From Limisphaerales bacterium (GTDB taxonomy: Bacteria; Verrucomicrobiota; Verrucomicrobiia; Limisphaerales; PALSA-1396): 10,425 nt of DNA. Below the pieces are notes generated by a model. That model did not search any database, had not been told where the DNA came from, and saw only the letters and a list, made by a program, of their open reading frames with translations. Below are positions 1 to 5,914 of the stretch, one piece after another. Both the position numbers and the translations under genes were made by a program. Positions within the stretch are counted from its first letter, which is position 1. Each line of letters begins with the position of its first letter. The stretch spans positions 1-10,425 of the forward strand of contig PLJQ01000286.1 of the NCBI GenBank assembly GCA_003140275.1, read 5' to 3'.

Positions 1-98
1 GCGCGGACAGCCATGTCCGCGTGTTTCTTCCCCAACCCTGGCAGCTCGCGGACAAGGCTGTCCGCGCTCCTTTGGTTGCGGCTCCGCCGCGGCATGCC
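1..98. repeat. Palindromic REP-like repeat doublet
   Basis: Two 20-base hairpin units share the same arms: CGCGGACA (2-9) with TGTCCGCG (14-21), loop GCCA, and CGCGGACA (47-54) with TGTCCGCG (59-66), loop AGGC. The outer ends also form a 12-base perfect inverted repeat, GCGCGGACAGCC (1-12) against GGCTGTCCGCGC (56-67), so the whole is an inverted pair of palindromes like a REPIN. A third small hairpin GCGGC-TCC-GCCGC (78-90) and the palindrome GGCATGCC (91-98) follow. The motif does not recur in the window. Such repeats are usually intergenic and can act as transcript ends or 3' stabilisers; that role is inferred. The left end is cut by the window, so the element may be longer. Confidence 0.7.
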
Positions 99-169
99 TC
101 TGCGTTGATTTGATTGAAAATGATTTGGTTAAACAGAACAAAAACAGCAGCAGCAGTAGAAACAAAGTT

Positions 170-1009
170 ATGAAAAACAAAATTAGTCAGTTCCCCGCGT
201 TGGGGATCGCCGCCGTGGCACTGCTCGCCGCTCAACTTTCAGGATCTTTCGCTCAATCCACTTCCAATCTCCTGGTCAACGGCGATTTTGAGAGCGAACC
301 CAACTGGGGCGGCGGCGTGAGCCACGACGGCGGCTACACGGCTCTGACCGGCAGTCAAGTGCCGGGCTGGACCATCGAGCCGGGCCATGCCGTGACCATT
401 CACATCGCGCCCGATTCTTATCTGGTCATCAGCAATTCTTTCAGCGCCAACACGGACGGCGAAGGGGGGGACGGACACAATGCCAACTTGTATCAGGATT
501 TCAGCAGCGCGGCGGATGTGAGCTACGCATTGAACTTTGACTGGCAAAGCTGGGGGCACATTGACCCGCCCACCACCAACGCGCTGAAAATATCCGTGAC
601 CGACACGGTGACGAGCAACGCGCTGTTTGTCGGATTCTATTACTAAGACGGCTCGGGAGCGCATCCGGTTCATCACATCTCGTCGAACTTCCCAGGCACC
701 GGGAATGATCTCCGATTGCGCGTCGAAGAAAGCCCGGAGTCGGGTTACAACGACAATACCTTTGTCGTGGACAACTTCAGCGTGGTCGCCGGGCCGCTCG
801 CCTTGCTCCATCCGGTCTGCGTCGGAACCAACTTCATGTTCTCATTCCAAACTGCAACCAGTACCAATTATACGGTCGAATTCAACAACGACCTGCGCAC
901 GACCAACTGGCAGTTCCTTAAAACCATCACCGGTGACGGTTCGCTCTTGCAATGCGTCGTGCCAATGACGAATCAGGCGCAATGTTTCTTCCGCCTGCGC
1001 CAGCCATAA
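170..1009 (+). pseudogene. Secreted DUF642-like protein, interrupted by in-frame stop
   Basis: The ATG at 170 was chosen over an upstream TTG at 110 because it opens a signal peptide: positive MKNK, hydrophobic core at residues 9-22, likely cleavage after A28 (SFA/QS). The mature part starts with NLLVNGDFE, the hallmark start of DUF642/carbohydrate-binding-like beta-sandwich domains, and includes WSWG-like aromatic patches. A TAA at 644-646 (codon 159) stops the frame, but the same frame continues without another stop to 1009. It encodes a plausible second half: the beta-sandwich end (DNTFVVDNFSVV) and a C-terminal module (TNYTVEFNNDL, TTNWQFLKT, CFFRLRQP) common at the C-termini of verrucomicrobial secreted proteins. 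One substitution in codon 159 is the simplest explanation; a sequencing error or readthrough cannot be excluded. The intact product would be 279 residues, exported, possibly surface-bound. A (CAG)4 run and A-rich sequence precede the start; there is no clear Shine-Dalgarno. Exact role unknown. Confidence 0.65.
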
Positions 1010-1044
1010 GCAAAAAAAGGTGTGAATTTAGCCAAAAACGGGGC

Positions 1045-1072
1045 TTGACCGCGCCGGGAATTCCGGTAGATT
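1045..1072 (+). promoter_or_regulatory. Candidate sigma-70 promoter for ilvB attenuator
   Basis: A -35-like TTGACC (1045-1050) lies 16 bases before a -10-like TAGATT (1067-1072). The predicted transcript start (about 1079) is only some three bases before the leader peptide ATG at 1082, so the leader RNA would be almost leaderless. The spacer contains the palindrome GGAATTCC (1057-1064) inside CCGG-GAATT-CCGG (1054-1066), which could be an operator or chance. Matched by eye only. Confidence 0.5.
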
Positions 1073-1081
1073 AACCCCGCA

Positions 1082-1159
1082 ATGTTGAAAAACGTTTCAC
1101 AAGCCGTTAATGTGGCAGTCGTCGTCGTTGTAGTCGCCGACGCCGTTGGCGCTTGTTGA
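1082..1159 (+). CDS. Valine-rich leader peptide of ilvB attenuator
   Basis: This 25-codon open frame (ATG 1082, TGA 1157-1159) is too short for standard ORF callers. It starts MLKNVSQAV and holds ten valines and five alanines, including six consecutive Val codons (GTC GTC GTC GTT GTA GTC, 1118-1135). It has one Leu and no Ile. Function is inferred by analogy with the E. coli ilvB leader IvbL, which has Val runs: the ribosome senses charged Val-tRNA, and valine is an end product of the acetolactate synthase pathway. The stop codon lies inside the 5' arm of the antiterminator (1142-1160), so a ribosome that finishes the peptide masks that arm, while one stalled at the Val run leaves it free. 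No Shine-Dalgarno is visible, consistent with initiation close to the RNA 5' end. The peptide itself probably has no function after synthesis. Confidence 0.85.
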   Translation: MLKNVSQAVNVAVVVVVVADAVGAC

Positions 1160-1206
1160 ACGAAACAAATTTAACAAGAACCCACGGCTGGCAACGGCTG
1201 TGGGTT
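1093..1206 (+). promoter_or_regulatory. Four-segment ribosome-mediated attenuator
   Basis: Three alternative helices can be drawn. Segments 1:2 pair 1093-1104 with 1151-1162 (11 pairs, one mismatch 1098/1157). Segments 2:3, the antiterminator, pair CTTGTTGAA (1152-1160) with TTTAACAAG (1170-1178) as nine pairs with one G-U around a nine-base loop. After a 2x2 internal loop it continues with 1142-1149 to 1181-1188 (seven pairs, one mismatch 1147/1183). Segments 3:4 form the terminator (1179-1190 with 1195-1206). The 2:3 and 3:4 helices share 1181-1188 and exclude each other. Stalling at the Val codons leaves 1152-1160 open, favouring antitermination; completing the peptide, or not translating it, favours termination. 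This logic is established for trp, his and ilv leaders of enterobacteria. Pairings were checked by hand without energies. Confidence 0.8.
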
Positions 1207-1213
1207 TTTTATT
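1179..1213 (+). terminator. Attenuator intrinsic terminator upstream of ilvB
   Basis: A 12-bp stem, AACCCACGGCTG (1179-1190) with CGGCTGTGGGTT (1195-1206) including two G-U pairs, closes on a GNRA-type GCAA tetraloop. It is followed by six T (1205-1210) and ATTT. It lies between the Val-rich leader and the ilvB start at 1247, so it can only regulate readthrough into ilvB. Confidence 0.88.
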
Positions 1214-1246
1214 TGCCCGCACCACCAGCCAAAACACTGGAACGTT

Positions 1247-3124
1247 ATGAGCAAAACAACTGCGATTGCTGAAAAGAAGAAACCCGCCGCCCGCGAGCGC
1301 GCCGAGGTCGGCCCGCCGATGTTGGGAAGCGAAATCCTGGTGGCCGCGCTGGAACGGGAAGGCGTCGATACGATTTTCGCCTATCCGGGCGGCGCCAGCA
1401 TGGAATTTCATCAGGCGCTGACCAAGTCGAAGAAAATCCGCACGATTCTTCCGCGTCACGAGCAGGGCGGCGCGTTTGCCGCCGAGGGTTATGCCCGTGC
1501 GACCGGCCGGGCGGGCGTTTGCATGGCCACGAGCGGGCCGGGCGCCACGAACCTCGTCACCGGCATCGCCGATGCCTACATGGATTCCATTCCGCTTGTG
1601 GCCATCACCGGTCAGGTGCCGCAGGCGATGATCGGCAAGGGCGGTTTTCAGGAAACGGATTTCTTCGGCATGACGCTGCCGATTGTGAAGCACAGTTACC
1701 TCGTGACCGACGTGAATGACATTCCGCGCGTCATCAAAGAAGCGTTTTATCTTGCGCAAACGGGCCGGCCCGGCCCGGTCGTGGTCGATGTGCCCAAGAA
1801 TGTGCAACAGACCAAGGCGCAGCCGGTGTTTCCGCGCGAAGTCCACATACGCGGCTACAATCCGATGAAGAAGGCGGATGACCTCGCGCTGAACGAAATC
1901 ATCGGCTTGATCGAGAAGGCCGAGCGACCGGTGCTGTATTGCGGCGGCGGCATCATCAGCGGCAACGCGAGCGAGGAGTTGCGGGAGTTTGCGGAGGCGA
2001 CGCAAATTCCGGTGACGACGACGATCATGGGCTGCGGCGCGTTTCCGGAAACGCATCCGCATTCGTTGCGCTGGCTCGGGATGCACGGGACGGCTTACGC
2101 CAATTGGGCGGTGAGCGGCGAGTTCAAGTATCGGGAGAAGTTTACCGACCCGATGGTCAAGGTGAAGGATGGGGCGGATTTGTTGCTGGCGTTCGGTGTG
2201 CGTTTCGATGATCGCGTCACGGGCAAGGTCGATAAATTTTGTGAGACGGGTACGATTGTCCACATTGACATCGACACGTCCGAGCATAACAAGAACCGGA
2301 AAGTGCAACTAGCCATCGAGAGCGACATCAAATACGCGCTCGGCCGCCTGGCGGAAATGGTCAGGAAGCGTCCGATTCAAAAGAAGTTCGTCGCGTGGCA
2401 CCAGCAAGTTGCCGAATGGAAAGAACGCGCGCCGTTTCAGTACCGCGTTACTGAGGAAGTGATCAAGTCGCAACACATGCGCGACCATCTGGACGGCAAA
2501 ACCAGCGAAGTGATTCTGCCACAGATGGTGATCGAGATGTTGTATGAGTTGACCAAAGGCGACGCGATTCTCACCACGGGCGTCGGGCAACATCAGATGT
2601 GGGCGGGGCAATATTACAAATACAAGTTTCCCCGCCAATTTTTGACGAGTGCCGGGCTGGGCGCGATGGGTTACGGTTATCCGGCGGCGTTGGGCGCAAA
2701 GGTGGCTTGTCCGGATCGGCAGGTGATCGACATCGACGGCGACGGTTCGTTCCTGATGAACGTTCAGGAACTGGCCACGGCGCACATCGAAAAGATTGCC
2801 GCGAAGGCGCTCATCTTAAACAACCAACACCTCGGCATGGTGGTGCAATGGGAGGACAAGTTCTACGAAGGCAACCGCGGCCACACCTATCTTGGCGATC
2901 CGGAAAACCGGAAGCAGATTTATCCTGACTACGTTGCGATGGCGAAGAGTTTCAATGTGCCGGCGGAACGGGTCATGTACAAGAAGGACCTGCGTGCCGC
3001 GTTGCAACGGATGCTCGATTCAGACCAGCCATACGTGCTCGATGTCATTACGCCGTACACGGAACATGTGTTGCCGTTCATTCCCGCGGGCAAAACGGTG
3101 GCGGACATGATCTGGAAGCCGTAG
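1247..3124 (+). CDS. ilvB: Acetolactate synthase, large (catalytic) subunit
   Basis: A 625-residue ThDP enzyme. It condenses two pyruvates to 2-acetolactate, or pyruvate with 2-oxobutyrate to 2-aceto-2-hydroxybutyrate: the first common step of valine, leucine and isoleucine synthesis in the cytoplasm. The N-terminal pyrimidine-binding domain carries YPGGAS (46-51) and the catalytic Glu E72 in RHEQG, then GPGATNLVTGIADA, which is diagnostic of the family. The middle domain has LGMHGTAYAN and RFDDRVTGK. The C-terminal ThDP domain has GDGSF (498-502) and LNNQHLGMV. The first 25 or so residues are a charged, Lys-rich extension. About 20 extra residues (290-309) sit between the AYANWAV and ADLLLAFG segments, where E. 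coli homologues have almost none. The start at 1247 follows the attenuator terminator with a weak GGAA. No ilvN/ilvH or ilvC follows, so the regulatory subunit must be elsewhere. Regulation is by the Val-leader attenuator. Confidence 0.95.
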   Translation: MSKTTAIAEKKKPAARERAEVGPPMLGSEILVAALEREGVDTIFAYPGGASMEFHQALTKSKKIRTILPRHEQGGAFAAEGYARATGRAGVCMATSGPGATNLVTGIADAYMDSIPLVAITGQVPQAMIGKGGFQETDFFGMTLPIVKHSYLVTDVNDIPRVIKEAFYLAQTGRPGPVVVDVPKNVQQTKAQPVFPREVHIRGYNPMKKADDLALNEIIGLIEKAERPVLYCGGGIISGNASEELREFAEATQIPVTTTIMGCGAFPETHPHSLRWLGMHGTAYANWAVSGEFKYREKFTDPMVKVKDGADLLLAFGVRFDDRVTGKVDKFCETGTIVHIDIDTSEHNKNRKVQLAIESDIKYALGRLAEMVRKRPIQKKFVAWHQQVAEWKERAPFQYRVTEEVIKSQHMRDHLDGKTSEVILPQMVIEMLYELTKGDAILTTGVGQHQMWAGQYYKYKFPRQFLTSAGLGAMGYGYPAALGAKVACPDRQVIDIDGDGSFLMNVQELATAHIEKIAAKALILNNQHLGMVVQWEDKFYEGNRGHTYLGDPENRKQIYPDYVAMAKSFNVPAERVMYKKDLRAALQRMLDSDQPYVLDVITPYTEHVLPFIPAGKTVADMIWKP

Positions 3125-3147
3125 TCGTACTGAAATTGAAATTATTG

Positions 3148-3183
3148 AACCGGGCACAAACACTTGCTGCCCGGTTTTTTTTT
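3148..3183 (+). terminator. Intrinsic terminator of ilvB
   Basis: A perfect 9-bp stem, AACCGGGCA (3148-3156) with TGCCCGGTT (3168-3176), has an 11-base loop and runs into nine T (3175-3183). It starts 24 bases after the ilvB stop and isolates ilvB from the next gene, whose ATG is only 17 bases past the T tract. Confidence 0.88.
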
Positions 3184-3191
3184 GTTATGCT
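3164..3191 (+). promoter_or_regulatory. Weak candidate promoter overlapping ilvB terminator
   Basis: TTGCTG (3164-3169) is followed after 16 bases by TATGCT (3186-3191), placing a transcript start about two bases before the ATG at 3200. The match is modest (3/6 and 4/6) and the elements overlap the terminator, but no other space exists for a promoter between the terminator and the gene. Confidence 0.25.
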
Positions 3192-3199
3192 GCGTGGCA

Positions 3200-4255
3200 A
3201 TGCGAAATCATTTTCTTTGGCTGGGGCTGGCTACCTTGGTGTGGCCGACGCTGGCCGCTGAACGGAAATTTGATTTCGATGAACTAACCTTGAATCGCCT
3301 GCCGCCCGGCTTTCGCAGCACGTTTTCCGGCGAGGGCAAGCCAGGAGATTGGAAGATCATCCAGGACGACGTGCCGCCGTTGCTGCCACCGCTGTCACCG
3401 AATGCTCCGGTGGTCACTAAACGGGCGGTGCTGGCCCAACTGGCGCAAGACCCGACCGATGAGCATTTCCCCATTTTGGTTTTTGATCGGGAAGCGTATG
3501 GAGATTTTACACTGACGACCCGTTTCAAGACAGTCGGCGGGACAGTGGAACAGATGGCCGGCATTGCTTTTCGCATTCAGGATGAAAAAAATTATTACGT
3601 CGTGCGGGCCAGTTCGGCAGGGAGCACATTCCGTTTTTACAAAGTGGTCGAAGGCGAACGGAGCAAACCAATCGGCCCCAACGTGGAAATACTCAAGGGC
3701 GTCTGGCATGAGCTGGCGGTGGAATGCAAAGGCAACCAGATTCGCTGCTTGCTCAACGGAAAAGAGTTGATACCGACGTTGACCGATAATTCCTTTAGCA
3801 ACGGCAAGATAGGGTTTTGGACCAAATCCGATTCCGTGAGTTACTTCACGGATACAAAGGTGACTTACACGCCTCGCGAAGTTTTTGCCCAGGTACTGGT
3901 GCGAGAAACGTGCAAAGAATTTCCCCGTCTGCTCGGCCTTAAAATCTATGCCCTGGCGGGTACGCCGTCGGAATTGCGCCTCATTGCCAGCAAAGATGAG
4001 AAGGAAATCGGCCAACCGAGCGGGGAAGCCGAAAAAAACGTCATCAACCGAGGCATCATTTATTATGGCAAGGAAAAGGAGTCTTGTTCTGTTGTCATGC
4101 CTTTGCGGGATCACAACGGAGATGCCATGGCGGCAGTGCGGGTGATAATGAAATCTTTTCCCGGTCAGACGGAAGAAAACGCCATCGTCCGGGCCATGCC
4201 CATCGTCAAGGAGATGCAGGTTCGACTCACTTCGGCAAAAGAATTAATCCAATAA
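3200..4255 (+). CDS. Secreted DUF1080/LamG-like domain protein with extra C-terminal domain
   Basis: A 351-residue exported protein. The ATG at 3200 is preferred to an upstream TTG at 3164 because the latter lies in the ilvB terminator, and the ATG opens a signal peptide (MRNHFLWLGL core, likely cleavage after A19 or A20). Residues 22-225 look like a concanavalin-type beta sandwich of the 3-keto-disaccharide hydrolase (DUF1080)/LamG class: FDFDEL start, YGDFTLTTRFK, AGIAFRIQDEKNYYVVRAS, GVWHELAVECKGNQIRCLLNGK, and NGKIGFWTKSDS. This signature is abundant in Verrucomicrobiota and Planctomycetes and usually binds or degrades glycans. Residues 230-340 form a second domain with PLRDHNGDAMAAVRVIMKSF, which recalls a single Cache-type fold; that part is a guess. 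No lipobox or membrane anchor is seen. It stands alone between ilvB and the HAD gene. Catalytic activity is not established. Confidence 0.75.
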   Translation: MRNHFLWLGLATLVWPTLAAERKFDFDELTLNRLPPGFRSTFSGEGKPGDWKIIQDDVPPLLPPLSPNAPVVTKRAVLAQLAQDPTDEHFPILVFDREAYGDFTLTTRFKTVGGTVEQMAGIAFRIQDEKNYYVVRASSAGSTFRFYKVVEGERSKPIGPNVEILKGVWHELAVECKGNQIRCLLNGKELIPTLTDNSFSNGKIGFWTKSDSVSYFTDTKVTYTPREVFAQVLVRETCKEFPRLLGLKIYALAGTPSELRLIASKDEKEIGQPSGEAEKNVINRGIIYYGKEKESCSVVMPLRDHNGDAMAAVRVIMKSFPGQTEENAIVRAMPIVKEMQVRLTSAKELIQ

Positions 4256-4377
4256 TCCCTCGTTTCCGCTGCCAGTCACTGGGTCAGCCGTTCTCAAGAG
4301 TGCGATTGCAAAGAGTAAATTTCCTTCAATCCCGTTTAAAAATTCAGACTTTTGCGGCGGGCATCGTTTTGCGGCAA

Positions 4378-4398
4378 ACTTCCTGCTTGGCGGGAAGT
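4378..4398 (+). promoter_or_regulatory. Hairpin abutting the HAD gene start
   Basis: ACTTCCTGC (4378-4386) pairs with GCGGGAAGT (4390-4398) over nine positions with one T-G wobble and a TTG loop. The 3' arm contains the only Shine-Dalgarno-like bases (GGGAAG) and ends directly at the ATG (4399-4401), so in RNA it would hide the start site. Confidence 0.45.
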
Positions 4399-4944
4399 AT
4401 GAAGTTGGGGATTTTCATAGAGCGAGACGGGGTCCTAAACCAGGCTCGCGTGGAGCGACAACATCAGGTCACCCCCCTGACGTTGGATGAATACCACGTA
4501 AACATGGAGGCTCGAGGTTTGTTGCAAAAGCTGAAGGCCGCCGGTTTTTTACTCATCGTTACCACCAACCAGCCCGGCCTTTCGCGCGGATACCAGTCGC
4601 GCCGCGAATTGGATTTGATGCACGAGCGGTTGCGCCGCACTTTTCCATTAGACGATATTCTGGTTTGCGCCCACGACGAAACTGATCGGTGTCCTTGTCG
4701 GAAACCCAAACCCGGCTTGCTCATCGAAGCGGCCTTCAAGTGGCATCTGGATCTGGATCACTCGTTGGTCATCAGCGACAAGTGGCAGGACGCCGAAGCT
4801 GCCCGATCCACCGGCTGCACGTCGCTCTTGATCAAGTCGCCTTGGGTAGGATCCGGCCATCACGATTTCGTGCTCCCCGATTTGACGACCGTTGTGGATA
4901 AAATCCTCCAACTCAATACGAACAAGCGTGCGCTGGTCGTCTAA
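4399..4944 (+). CDS. GmhB-like HAD-IIIA family protein with altered motif I
   Basis: A 181-residue cytoplasmic protein resembling the histidinol-phosphate/heptose-1,7-bisphosphate phosphatases (HAD-IIIA). The ATG at 4399 places motif I at the normal N-terminal position; the open frame extends further upstream but overlaps the preceding gene without homology. Motif I reads IFIERDGVLN: the first, nucleophilic Asp of DxD is Glu (E8, codon gag) while D10 is kept. Motif II is VTTNQPGLSRG (54-64). A GmhB-type zinc loop is intact: C90, H92, C98, C100. It is followed by RKPKPG (101-106) with the motif III lysine. Motif IV is SDKWQD (126-131), keeping both Asp. GmhB dephosphorylates heptose bisphosphate in ADP-heptose synthesis for lipopolysaccharide core. 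The nearby glycan cluster fits that theme, but with Glu as nucleophile normal phosphatase chemistry is doubtful, so activity may be changed or lost. Confidence 0.8.
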   Translation: MKLGIFIERDGVLNQARVERQHQVTPLTLDEYHVNMEARGLLQKLKAAGFLLIVTTNQPGLSRGYQSRRELDLMHERLRRTFPLDDILVCAHDETDRCPCRKPKPGLLIEAAFKWHLDLDHSLVISDKWQDAEAARSTGCTSLLIKSPWVGSGHHDFVLPDLTTVVDKILQLNTNKRALVV

Positions 4945-4960
4945 AATTTAAGGCCGAGCG

Positions 4961-4985
4961 AAGAACGGACTTGCAGGCCGTTCTT
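4961..4985. terminator. Hairpin between convergent genes, possible bidirectional terminator
   Basis: AAGAACGG (4961-4968) pairs perfectly with CCGTTCTT (4978-4985) around a nine-base loop. It starts 16 bases after the HAD stop. The plus-strand tail is TTATTTG and the minus-strand side runs into CTTAAATTTT, so both T tracts are weak. It lies between the two convergent genes ending at 4944 and 5036. Confidence 0.5.
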
Positions 4986-5035
4986 ATTTGTGCCCCTGGC
5001 GGGGTTCGAATCGTGTTGATCAATCACCGTCAGGT

Positions 5036-5914
5036 TTACGGCTGGGACGTTTTAACTTCATCGGACGGTGTTGAAGCTTCTGGCACTGGCAGATCACTGG
5101 CAACAGGACGGTGCATTCCACCTACAACAACAAAATTCCCATTCGGGCCCATTTGCAACCGCGGCCGTGTGTTCGTTATGTCATGCGTTTGCCGCTCCAT
5201 CACTTCGCCAGCCGGGTTGATCACCATATAACTGAAAACATGGGCACCGGTTTGGTACAACACGTGTAGATTGCTGAACTTATCCACTTGTGGCTCAGGC
5301 CGGGCAAAGGAAACAATCGGGCCAATCGCAAAAACTTTAAAAACCTTCCCTTCGGAAGCATCGGTAAGCCGGAGGTAAAGTCTCAATTGTTTGAGGTAAT
5401 TTGCTTGTTGCAGAATGTATTTGCGGACTTCAGGTTGCCGATTGCTGGCGTCGCCGGCCAGCGGCACGCCAAATTCCTGCTCCCACAACTTGGCGCCATG
5501 GATTATGTCGAACGACTTTGGCTTGCTGCCGTATTGTTTGTCCCACTGCTTGATTGTGACCGTTGCGATTACTGTGTAGCGTCCGGGCTTGGTCAAATTG
5601 AAATAGGGCGCCAAATCCACGCGCTTGGTCGCCATCTTGGAAGAGTCCAAAACGAATTCACCTGTTACCGGAATTTCTCCCGATTTCGTAACAATAAAGC
5701 CGTCCCGCGCTTCCACCGAAAATGTCAGCCAATCCACATCCCCGCCCAGCCGCAAAGGTTGGCCGGAGCGATTTCTGATTTTTACCGCGGCAGGCAGCGC
5801 TTCCCCCGGGAGAAACTGTTCCTGCTCACAGGCGACTTCCACCGTCACCTGGGCCGCCAACGGCGTTAACGGCGACAGTAGCAGCAGTCCAAGAATGGGA
5901 GTTAAATTTTTCAT
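5036..5914 (-). CDS. Secreted protein of unknown function, N-terminal beta-sandwich-like
   Basis: A 292-residue protein that I do not recognise. The start at 5914 was chosen because it opens a good signal peptide (MKNLTPILGLLLLSPLTPLAA, likely cleavage after A21); the frame extends upstream to 6043, but that part is Cys/Trp-rich and non-homologous-looking. Residues 22-130 alternate hydrophobic and polar residues and include FLPGEALPAAVKIRNRSGQPL and KPGRYTVIATVTI. This is the pattern of an Ig-like or transglutaminase-N-like beta sandwich found in exported proteins. Residues 175-270 contain a second beta-rich region with HVLYQTGAHVFSYMVINPAGEV and GNFVVVGG. No lipobox, active-site motif or membrane anchor is visible. 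It is transcribed alone, converging with the HAD gene and diverging from the glycan operon across a 290-base gap. TTGTCA and TACAGT just upstream suggest a transcript starting at or near the ATG. Confidence 0.75.
   Translation of the reverse strand: MKNLTPILGLLLLSPLTPLAAQVTVEVACEQEQFLPGEALPAAVKIRNRSGQPLRLGGDVDWLTFSVEARDGFIVTKSGEIPVTGEFVLDSSKMATKRVDLAPYFNLTKPGRYTVIATVTIKQWDKQYGSKPKSFDIIHGAKLWEQEFGVPLAGDASNRQPEVRKYILQQANYLKQLRLYLRLTDASEGKVFKVFAIGPIVSFARPEPQVDKFSNLHVLYQTGAHVFSYMVINPAGEVMERQTHDITNTRPRLQMGPNGNFVVVGGMHRPVASDLPVPEASTPSDEVKTSQP

Noticed and set aside
141..156. CAG trinucleotide run before the first gene as a phase-variable repeat
   Set aside because: Only four units, and outside the coding frame from ATG 170, so length change would have little effect.
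110..169. TTG-initiated 20-residue extension of the first secreted protein
   Set aside because: It would put a polar Asn/Ser-rich stretch before the signal peptide; ATG 170 gives a standard signal sequence.
1097..2308. 403-codon open frame on the minus strand opposite ilvB
   Set aside because: It is antisense to a certain gene, His/Arg-rich from reading GC-rich codons backwards, and shows no domain; a shadow frame that also crosses the attenuator.
4272..4282. CCAGT-C-ACTGG palindrome after the 3200-4255 gene as a terminator
   Set aside because: A one-base loop cannot form in RNA and there is no T tract.
4988..5012. tRNA-like 3' end on the minus strand (GGTTCGAATC core with GGGGCAC-type end)
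   Set aside because: The bases flanking the TTCGAA core do not form a T stem, and no matching acceptor, anticodon or D arm is found up to 5080; at most a remnant.
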